From positions 1 to 11,766 of the forward strand of contig DMAW01000131.1 in assembly GCA_003446375.1 (NCBI GenBank): a DNA stretch of 11,766 nt, read 5' to 3'. Below are positions 1 to 6,271 of this stretch, one piece after another. The stretch is from Eubacteriaceae bacterium (GTDB lineage: Bacteria > Bacillota > Clostridia > Eubacteriales > Alkalibacteraceae). Positions within the stretch are counted from its first letter, which is position 1. Every line of letters begins with the position of its first letter. The notes below the pieces were generated by a model. The model had not been told where the DNA came from. It did not search any database and saw only the letters and a list, made by a program, of their open reading frames with translations. Made by a program: the position numbers and the translations under genes.

Positions 1-64
1 CATTATACGGACTTTATCTAAAAGGAAAATAGTTAGATTAAGGTAAATAAATACTCTCGATCAA

Positions 65-93
65 TTGATTTTACTGGAATTAAACTGTATATT
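65..93 (+). promoter_or_regulatory. Candidate sigma-A promoter for the small peptide gene
   Basis: The -35 box TTGATT (65-70) and -10 box TATATT (88-93) are separated by exactly 17 bases. They match the consensus at 4 of 6 and 5 of 6 positions. The -35 box overlaps a 10-bp palindrome, ATCAATTGAT (60-69), which could be an operator. Transcription would begin near 100 and run into the peptide gene at 168. In AT-rich DNA such matches also occur by chance, so this is a candidate only. Confidence 0.4.
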
Positions 94-105
94 AGAAGAT
101 AATGG

Positions 106-126
106 TTTAGCACATATCATGCTAAA
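106..126. repeat. 7-bp perfect inverted repeat in the leader (operator or small hairpin)
   Basis: TTTAGCA (106-112) and TGCTAAA (120-126) are perfect inverted copies around a 7-base loop. The repeat sits just downstream of the expected start point of the 65-93 promoter. It could be a repressor-binding operator or a small 5' leader hairpin. No T-tract follows, so it is not a terminator. Confidence 0.35.
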
Positions 127-167
127 AATATAGCGGATTATTAATCGCAAGATGAGGAGATGTTAAA

Positions 168-248
168 ATGAAGGTTATAGGATTTTTTATTAAATGGGTG
201 TTGCTATTACCGATTTTTGTCATTTATCATTTGGTAAGAAAAGCTTGA
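168..248 (+). CDS. Small hydrophobic single-pass membrane peptide, 26 aa
   Basis: This short gene has an ATG at 168, a good ribosome binding site (GAGGAGA, about 154-160, 7-8 bases upstream) and a TGA stop at 246-248. The 26-residue product has Lys2 and Lys9 near the N-terminus, a hydrophobic run of about 12-14 residues from Trp10 to about Val23, and Arg24-Lys25 near the end. That is a typical single transmembrane helix with positive flanks. Function is not recognisable. It could be a type I toxin-like peptide or the truncated N-terminus of a longer membrane protein of the kind carried by integrative elements. A plausible promoter lies upstream and a large inverted repeat begins 25 bases downstream. 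The good start signals make it likely to be translated, but a peptide this short could be a chance or remnant reading frame. Confidence 0.45.
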   Translation: MKVIGFFIKWVLLLPIFVIYHLVRKA

Positions 249-272
249 TTCTTAAATTGTTGTAATTTTCTT

Positions 273-325
273 CCCTCGATATCAACCCTACTAATATAAA
301 GTATTAGTAGGGTTGATATCGAGGG
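273..325. repeat. Perfect 24-bp inverted repeat with 5-base loop
   Basis: The left arm (273-296, beginning CCCTCGATATCAACCC) and right arm (302-325, ending GGGTTGATATCGAGGG) are exact reverse complements with no mismatch. They surround the loop TAAAG. Each arm contains its own near-palindrome around GATATC. As RNA this is a very stable hairpin that could end transcription of the small peptide gene, although only TTT follows it. As DNA it could be a two-site operator or the scar of a small insertion. The right arm lies where the 5' end of the downstream HTH gene should be and also supplies a -35 box. The structure is certain; its role is not known. Confidence 0.85.
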
Positions 326-342
326 TTTATGCGAGTTATACT
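313..342 (+). promoter_or_regulatory. Candidate promoter of the restriction operon
   Basis: The -35 box TTGATA (313-318) and -10 box TATACT (337-342) each match the sigma-A consensus at 5 of 6 positions, with an 18-base spacer. It is the best promoter-like pair I found between the small peptide gene and the helicase gene at 557. The -35 box lies entirely inside the right arm of the 24-bp inverted repeat, so a hairpin or a protein bound to the repeat would affect initiation. The transcript would start near 349, cross the HTH remnant and give a leader of about 200 bases before the helicase start codon. Confidence 0.45.
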
Positions 343-348
343 TGTCCG

Positions 349-522
349 TTATTTATTCTAGTACCAGAAATCGCTGAACATCTTGGTGTAAGCAAAGATA
401 CAATTCGAAACTGGATAAAAAAAGAAGTTATACCTTACCGTAGAGTGGGCAAATAATACAAGTTCAAAATATCTGAAGTTGATGCTTGGGTAGAGAGTGG
501 TAAAAGCGCTGAAATTGAGTAA
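349..522 (+). pseudogene. Broken excisionase-type helix-turn-helix gene
   Basis: Read in one frame, this stretch encodes a small MerR/excisionase-like (HTH_17) DNA-binding protein. The helix-turn-helix part reads VPEIAEHLGVSKDTIRNWIK, and after a gap come YKFKISEVDAWVESGKSAE and a natural TAA at 520-522. Two lesions are visible. A TAA at 454-456 interrupts the wing where family members carry a residue between VGK and YKF (a single change from CAA or TTA would do it). No ATG, GTG or TTG opens the frame after the inverted repeat; the only upstream candidate is a TTG at 313 with no ribosome binding site, inside the hairpin. An intact protein would be about 60-65 aa. Such small HTH proteins often sit beside integrases or accessory restriction loci as regulators or directionality factors. 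Here the frame can no longer make a whole protein, although the first half covers the complete HTH. Confidence 0.75.
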
Positions 523-556
523 GAAATTCAAGTTTTATAGTTGAGGGGGGAAGGAC

Positions 557-3500
557 ATGCAAGTTCTCGATAATGTGAATAAAACCGTGAAAGATGATCT
601 GGCAAAAACAGTCTCAAAAGGGGATAAAATTTCAATAGCGGCAGCTTGCTTTTCAATTTATGCTTATGAATCTTTAAGAAAGCAACTGGATGGTGTCGAA
701 GAATTGCGCTTTGTTTTTACCTCTCCGACATTTCTAAATGAGAAAGCGCCTAGAGAAAAGCGTGAGTTCTATATTCCGCAGCTTAACCGAGAGCGTTCAT
801 TATATGGAACAGAATTTGAAGTAAAACTACGAAATGAATTGAATCAAAAGGCAATTGCTAGGGAATGTGCTGAGTGGATCAAAACGAAAGTCCGCTTTCG
901 TTCTAATGTAACCGGTGGAGCGATAGGGAGTTTTCTGAGCGTGGTGAAGCCTGACGAATCCATCGCATATTCGCCACTAAACTCATTTACCACTGCAGAT
1001 CTAGGTTGTGAACGTGGGAACAACATTATGAGCCTTGTCAACCGAATCGATACACCTCTTGCGGATGAATATGTGAAAATGTTTGATCAGATTTGGAATG
1101 ACAAGAACCTTTTGCAGGACGTAACAGACCAAGTGATTGATGGTATAACTGCAGCATATAATGAGAACTCACCTGAGTTTGTCTACTTTGTTGCAATTTA
1201 TAATATTTTCAATGAGTTCCTGGCTGATATTAATGAGGATGTATTACCTAATGAGGCCACAGGATTTAAAGAGACCAAAATTTGGGGGAAACTCTACGAT
1301 TTTCAACAAGATGCTGTCCTTGCAATAATCAATAAGTTAGAGGATTTTAACGGATGTATTCTTGCAGATAGCGTGGGTTTAGGTAAAACTTTTACTGCTC
1401 TTGCTGTTATCAAATATTACGAACTACGAAATAGAAATGTGCTAGTGCTTTGTCCAAAGAAACTGGGAGATAACTGGTTTACATTTAAAGAAAACTATCT
1501 CAACAATCCTATTGCAGCAGATCGGTTACGATATGATGTTCTTTATCATACCGACTTGTCTCGTGAACACGGGAAGTCTGGGAATATTGATTTATCAAAA
1601 CTGAATTGGAGTAATTATGATCTGGTTGTAATTGACGAGAGTCATAACTTCAGAAATGGCGGTGATTATTCAGGCCGTGGTGATAACAAAAGAGAAAACC
1701 GGTATCTGCAATTATTAAATAAAGTGATCAGACAGGGTGTGAAAACCAAAGTTCTTATGCTTTCTGCAACACCTGTCAACAATGGTTTTTCTGATTTGAG
1801 GCACCAGCTTGAACTTGCATATGAAGGTAATCCTGCTTTAATTAATGATAAGCTAGACACTGCAAAGCCAATCGATGTCATATTCCGAGGGGCACAAACC
1901 GCTTTTAATAAATGGAGCAAACTGGATCCAGAAGATAGAACCACAGAGAATCTATTACGCTCACTTGACTTCGATTTCTTTACTATGCTCGACAGTGTAA
2001 CAATAGCCCGTTCAAGAAAACACATCGAGAAGTACTACGATATTGAAGCTATTGGGAAATTCCCAGAACGGCTTAAACCACTGGCATTAAGGCCAAAGCT
2101 CACCAATCTATCAGGTGCAATTGATTATGACGAAATCTATGATCTGCTTATGAAACTCAATCTTTCTGTGTATATACCAACTGATTTTTTGCTTGATAGT
2201 AGGAGGCATAAGTACATAGATTCAAACGTCAACATTGATCGTGCCGGACGTGAGATTGGTATTCGCAGGTTGATGTCTATTAATCTCTTGAAAAGACTTG
2301 AGAGTTCTGTTGTTTCATTCAGTATTACACTAGAAAGGGTTCGTCAGCTCATTAATGGAACCATAGAGACTATTGATGCATATGAGCATGGAAATAGACA
2401 GATATTTAACGCCCGAGAGATTGTGGAAACTGACTTTGATGGAGATGACCGAAATACGACATTCTTTGGAAATAATGCTAAGAAGATAGATATTGATCTC
2501 GGGGACATGGACTATATTACCTGGAGGGAGAAGCTATCAGAGGATTCGGAAATACTTCAGCTTTTATCTTCTATGATTCGTGACATTACTCCTGAACATG
2601 ACACTAAATTACAAACATTGGTTGATTTGATTGCTGGAAAGATTCAGAGTCCTTTTAATGAGAATAATAAAAAGGTGCTTATCTTTTCCGCATTCTCCGA
2701 TACGGTAGATTATTTGTATGCTCAGATAGCGCCGATTGTAAAAGAGAGGTATGGGCTTCATACGGCAATGATTACAGGAACAACGGATGGAAGAACTACA
2801 GTGAAACTACCACGTACGGATATGAATACAATCCTTACGTTATTTTCACCACGTTCTAAAGATAAAGAATTACTAATACCCAATAAGCCAGTTGAGATAG
2901 ATATACTCATCGCTACAGACTGTATTTCTGAAGGTCAAAACTTACAGGATTGTGATTACTGTGTAAACTATGATATACACTGGAATCCAGTCCGGATTAT
3001 TCAGCGTTTTGGTCGAGTTGACCGTATTGGCAGTCAAAATGAAACCATCCAGCTCGTTAACTTCTGGCCTAATATTGGCCTGGATAAATATCTCGAATTA
3101 AAAGGGCGAGTAGAAACGCGCATGAAAGCCTCTGTTATGACTTCTACTGGTGACGATAATCCAATTGATCCAGAGGAACTGGGAGACCTGGAATATCGTA
3201 AAGCTCAACTTGAAAAATTGCAAAATGAAGTAGTTGATATCGAAGATATGCAAAGTGGTGTTTCCATTATGGATCTAGGGCTAAATGAGTTTAGACTTGA
3301 TCTTCTCGATTATGTTAAGAAAAATGATAATTTGGATAAAGTACCATTTGGACTTCACGCAGTGGTGAATGGAAATGAGAGTACCCCTAAAGGTACGATT
3401 TTCATCCTTAAGAATATTAACACAAGCATAAATCATCATAATAAAAACCAACTTCACCCATTTTATATGGTATATGTGCGTGATGGTTCAGTTGTTCATA

Positions 3501-3787
3501 TTGATCATCTTCAACCGAAAAAGCTTCTTGATGTCTTTAGACAGCTATGCAAGGGAAAATCAGAACCACTGCTTGACCTTTGTAAACAGTTCAACGATGA
3601 AACGAAAGATGGTAGGGATATGAGACACTATTCAGATCTTTTATATTTTGCCGTAAAGTCTATCGTGGATCTCAATGAAGATGACTCAATTGATAGCTTC
3701 CTATCTGGTAAGCAAATATCCTTAGTAGAGAACACGATTGATGGGCTGGATGATTTTGAACTGGTCTGTTTCGTGAATGTGAGGTGA
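557..3787 (+). CDS. SNF2/DEAD-like helicase with degenerate PLD-like N-terminal domain
   Basis: This 1076-residue protein is a superfamily 2 helicase of the SNF2/HepA type. Residues 1 to about 170 resemble the phospholipase D-like domain fused to many such helicases (FSIYAYESL at 32-40, SPLNSFTTADLG at 139-150). The catalytic His-x-Lys of the PLD motif is absent; GGAIGSF stands in that region. The helicase core has Walker A GLGKT (Lys277), the DESH box at 360-363, SATP at 403-406, and motifs V-VI as ATDCISEGQNLQ from 787 followed by HWNPVRIIQRFGRVDR (808-823), all intact. The last 250 residues are not recognised. The start at 557 has a strong site (GGGGGGAAGG, 545-554). The gene opens the operon, and its end carries the ribosome binding site (GAGGTGAG) of the next gene. 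It probably translocates on DNA or remodels a protein-DNA complex for the restriction system; that role is inferred. It is not DrmD of DISARM, since no drmA/B/C genes accompany it. Confidence 0.9.
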   Translation: MQVLDNVNKTVKDDLAKTVSKGDKISIAAACFSIYAYESLRKQLDGVEELRFVFTSPTFLNEKAPREKREFYIPQLNRERSLYGTEFEVKLRNELNQKAIARECAEWIKTKVRFRSNVTGGAIGSFLSVVKPDESIAYSPLNSFTTADLGCERGNNIMSLVNRIDTPLADEYVKMFDQIWNDKNLLQDVTDQVIDGITAAYNENSPEFVYFVAIYNIFNEFLADINEDVLPNEATGFKETKIWGKLYDFQQDAVLAIINKLEDFNGCILADSVGLGKTFTALAVIKYYELRNRNVLVLCPKKLGDNWFTFKENYLNNPIAADRLRYDVLYHTDLSREHGKSGNIDLSKLNWSNYDLVVIDESHNFRNGGDYSGRGDNKRENRYLQLLNKVIRQGVKTKVLMLSATPVNNGFSDLRHQLELAYEGNPALINDKLDTAKPIDVIFRGAQTAFNKWSKLDPEDRTTENLLRSLDFDFFTMLDSVTIARSRKHIEKYYDIEAIGKFPERLKPLALRPKLTNLSGAIDYDEIYDLLMKLNLSVYIPTDFLLDSRRHKYIDSNVNIDRAGREIGIRRLMSINLLKRLESSVVSFSITLERVRQLINGTIETIDAYEHGNRQIFNAREIVETDFDGDDRNTTFFGNNAKKIDIDLGDMDYITWREKLSEDSEILQLLSSMIRDITPEHDTKLQTLVDLIAGKIQSPFNENNKKVLIFSAFSDTVDYLYAQIAPIVKERYGLHTAMITGTTDGRTTVKLPRTDMNTILTLFSPRSKDKELLIPNKPVEIDILIATDCISEGQNLQDCDYCVNYDIHWNPVRIIQRFGRVDRIGSQNETIQLVNFWPNIGLDKYLELKGRVETRMKASVMTSTGDDNPIDPEELGDLEYRKAQLEKLQNEVVDIEDMQSGVSIMDLGLNEFRLDLLDYVKKNDNLDKVPFGLHAVVNGNESTPKGTIFILKNINTSINHHNKNQLHPFYMVYVRDGSVVHIDHLQPKKLLDVFRQLCKGKSEPLLDLCKQFNDETKDGRDMRHYSDLLYFAVKSIVDLNEDDSIDSFLSGKQISLVENTIDGLDDFELVCFVNVR

Positions 3788-3797
3788 GTCAGCTAAA

Positions 3798-4406
3798 ATG
3801 TTTGGGCTACCTAAATCTACTGAAATTAATAAGCAGCTCCCTAAGAAAGCGATATTTGAGAAGTTCAAGCCAAACCCCGCAGATAAAAAACTGTTTGATG
3901 AGCAAATCAATCGAATCTTAATTGTAGGAGAGATTTCTCCCCAAACAGTGAATGTAGCACCAGGTAATGAAGTAAAAGCCATTTATATTCTTTTAGTCAT
4001 AATGAAGACAAAAGCATGTGATAAAAAGAACATTGCTCTTTTATCAAAATCAATTGGCCAGAGGATGTTGTTTGCACTCCAATATCAAGATAAGGTTCAG
4101 TTTGCAGCATATCGTGCCGATAGGGTATTAATTTCAGAGAGTAAGCCTTTTGATAACTGGCAGCTTAAACTCAATGGACTAGACCTTGGCAGTATCTGGG
4201 ATGACCTTATTGTTACTATAAGTGATATTGACCTAGCAGAAGGTAAAGCCATAGATGAAACCATTATAGAAAATGAATACCGTGAAAAGCTTATAAAACA
4301 AATAGCTGTTCTTGAAAAGAAAGCTATGAATGAAAGACAGCCTAGACGCAAGTGGGAACTTGCTGAGGAGTTAAACAAATTAAAAAAACAATTAAAAGGA
4401 GAATAG
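3798..4406 (+). CDS. DUF4391-family protein of a restriction operon
   Basis: This 202-residue soluble protein has the layout I associate with DUF4391 proteins found beside type III restriction genes. The N-terminus has a conserved-looking LPKKAIFEKF (14-23). Alternating strands and helices follow (VNVAPGNEVKAIYILLVIM near 51-69; GQRMLFALQYQDKVQFAAYR near 87-106). The C-terminus (about 165-202) is charged, Lys/Glu-rich and likely a coiled coil. No catalytic motif is apparent and the family's biochemical role is unknown to me. The ATG lies 10 bases after the helicase stop with the ribosome binding site overlapping that stop, and the mod start codon follows its TAG by only 2 bases. Translation is therefore probably coupled on both sides, favouring fixed stoichiometry with the helicase and methyltransferase. 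An adaptor or scaffold between them is the simplest guess. The family call is from memory of the pattern, not a search. Confidence 0.7.
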   Translation: MFGLPKSTEINKQLPKKAIFEKFKPNPADKKLFDEQINRILIVGEISPQTVNVAPGNEVKAIYILLVIMKTKACDKKNIALLSKSIGQRMLFALQYQDKVQFAAYRADRVLISESKPFDNWQLKLNGLDLGSIWDDLIVTISDIDLAEGKAIDETIIENEYREKLIKQIAVLEKKAMNERQPRRKWELAEELNKLKKQLKGE

Positions 4407-4408
4407 AT

Positions 4409-6271
4409 ATGGACAAGCTAAAAATGCATACCCAAAATCTAGCAGATGATAACTTTGCAGCCCTTGCAGCCATGTTTCCAAATGCTGTGACAGAGACAAT
4501 AGATGAAAATGGTGAGATTATTCGTGCCATAGATGCTGAGGTATTAGCTCAAGAAATTAATACTAGAATAGTTTCAGGAAAAGAAGAGCGTTATCAGTTT
4601 ACTTGGCCAGATAAGAAAAAATCTGTACTCATGGCAAATGCACCAATAGCAGCAACGCTAAGACCTTGTAGAGAAGAAAGTGTAGACTTTGATGCCACCG
4701 AGAATCTTTATATAGAAGGGGATAATCTTGATGTTCTCAAGCTCCTAAGGGAAACCTACTTAAATAGAGTTAAAATGATATATATCGATCCGCCATACAA
4801 CACAGGAAAAGATTTTATTTATGAAGACGATTTTAAAGAAGCAACAGGGGAGTTTTTAAAGAGGGATGGTCAATATGATGAACAGGGGAATCGTTTGACA
4901 TCAAACTTTGATAGCAATGGAAGATTTCACACTGATTGGCTTAATATGATTTATCCAAGACTTAGAGTTGCTAGGGATTTATTAACGGATGATGGGGTTA
5001 TATTTATTAGTATCGACGAAAAAGAGTATTCTAATGTTAAAAAAATATGTGACGAAATATTTGGAGAGAAAAATTATTTTGGGGATTTGGTTTGGGAAGC
5101 AACTACACAACCTATAAATGCGGGTTCTGCAAAATTTGGATTGCAAAAGAAAACAGAAAGCATACTGTTTTATGGGAAAAAAAAGAATGCTATTTCTGGA
5201 TTTGAACTTGAGGAATTGAGTGGAAGCTTGAATTATCCGCATATTGGGAAATATGGGGCGTGTAGATTTGAGATTATAGAAAAATCAGATGCTGGAGATT
5301 ATAGTAGACCTACAATGAAATTTGCTATATTAGGACAACAACCACGAGAGGGCAAACGTTGGCAAATTGGTGAGGATACTGCTAGGAAGCTAGAGAATGA
5401 TGGAAAAGTTGAAATTGTCGATGGAATTGTTAAGAAAGCTGTATACCCTGAAGATGAAATTGATAAAAAGCAATATAAACCGTTCTGGTCATTGTTATTA
5501 GCAAATGAAGTTGGGACAGCACAAACTGGGAAAGACGAATTAAATAGTATTATGGATAGACCAATCGGTTTTGATACAGTTAAGCCAACTCAGCTAATTA
5601 AAAAAATAGTATCTTACCTAGGAAAAGAAACTACGGTTATGGACTTCTTCTCTGGTTCGGCTACCACCGCTCATGCCGTTATGCAACTGAACGCAGAAGA
5701 CGGTGGCAATCGCAAGTTTATAATGGTGCAGTTGCCTGAAGTGTGCTCCGAGGGTACAGAAGCTGCCAAAGCGGGTTACGCTAACATCTGTGAAATCGGC
5801 AAAGAACGCATCCGTCGCGCAGGAGCTAAGATTAAAGAAGAGAATAAGGACAAAGAAGGTATTGAAAATTTAGATACTGGTTTCCGTGTACTTAAGTTAG
5901 ATAGCAGTAATATGAAAGAGGTTTATTATACGCCTGAAGAATATTCACAAATGGGATTCAACTTGGAAGGCTTTATGGATAACATCAAACCTGATCGCAG
6001 CGATGAAGATTTGCTATTCCAAGTGATGCTGGATTTAGGTATTCCTCTTTCAGCTAAAATAAATCAAGAAGGAAAGGTAATCTACGTCAATGACAATTAC
6101 TTAATAGCTTGTTTTGACAAGGTAGATACAGATACGATTACAGAAATAGCGAAGAAACAGCCTTATTATGCTGTATTTAGAGATAGTAGTTTCTTAAATG
6201 ACTCTGCCCTTGTCAATGTGGAGCAGGTGTTTAAAACTTACAGCCCAAGCAGCATAAGGAGGGTATTGTAG
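4409..6271 (+). CDS. mod: Type III restriction-modification methyltransferase (Mod)
   Basis: The 620-residue product is a beta-class adenine-N6 DNA methyltransferase, the Mod subunit of a type III system. It transfers a methyl group from S-adenosylmethionine to adenine in one strand of a short asymmetric site and gives the Res subunit its specificity. The catalytic motif IV is DPPYNTG (127-133) and the cofactor motif I is DFFSGSATT (412-420). Motif IV precedes motif I, as in the beta class. The region between (about 215-400) is the variable target-recognition domain, so the target cannot be predicted. The N-terminal 120 residues, including the ENLYIEGDNLDVL segment, match the usual Mod pattern, and the length is normal. 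The AAAGGAGA ribosome binding site lies inside the end of the DUF4391 gene, and the TAG is followed immediately by the res ATG. Base composition is mosaic: a GC-rich block covers about codons 411-473. An A8 tract lies at 5177-5184. Confidence 0.95.
   Translation: MDKLKMHTQNLADDNFAALAAMFPNAVTETIDENGEIIRAIDAEVLAQEINTRIVSGKEERYQFTWPDKKKSVLMANAPIAATLRPCREESVDFDATENLYIEGDNLDVLKLLRETYLNRVKMIYIDPPYNTGKDFIYEDDFKEATGEFLKRDGQYDEQGNRLTSNFDSNGRFHTDWLNMIYPRLRVARDLLTDDGVIFISIDEKEYSNVKKICDEIFGEKNYFGDLVWEATTQPINAGSAKFGLQKKTESILFYGKKKNAISGFELEELSGSLNYPHIGKYGACRFEIIEKSDAGDYSRPTMKFAILGQQPREGKRWQIGEDTARKLENDGKVEIVDGIVKKAVYPEDEIDKKQYKPFWSLLLANEVGTAQTGKDELNSIMDRPIGFDTVKPTQLIKKIVSYLGKETTVMDFFSGSATTAHAVMQLNAEDGGNRKFIMVQLPEVCSEGTEAAKAGYANICEIGKERIRRAGAKIKEENKDKEGIENLDTGFRVLKLDSSNMKEVYYTPEEYSQMGFNLEGFMDNIKPDRSDEDLLFQVMLDLGIPLSAKINQEGKVIYVNDNYLIACFDKVDTDTITEIAKKQPYYAVFRDSSFLNDSALVNVEQVFKTYSPSSIRRVL
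5639..5828 (+). other. GC-rich block inside mod, likely recombinant
   Basis: By hand count, positions 5641-5820 hold 96 G or C of 180 (53%). The 60 bases before (5581-5640) hold 18 (30%) and the 60 after (5821-5880) hold 19 (32%). Codon choice changes with it (GGC, CGC, ATC, GCC replace A/T-ending codons). The block encodes the cofactor-binding motif I and the following conserved segment, immediately downstream of the AT-rich target-recognition region. The sharp edges suggest a segment acquired from a higher-GC mod allele. Strong codon selection on a conserved motif is the alternative. Confidence 0.65.

Noticed and set aside
329..361. ATG at 329 as the start of the HTH gene
   Set aside because: It is in another frame and stops at 359-361, so it cannot start the HTH protein without a frameshift.
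557..6271. Class 1 DISARM (SNF2 helicase plus adenine methylase)
   Set aside because: The drmA, drmB and drmC genes are missing and the methylase sits directly with a type III Res.
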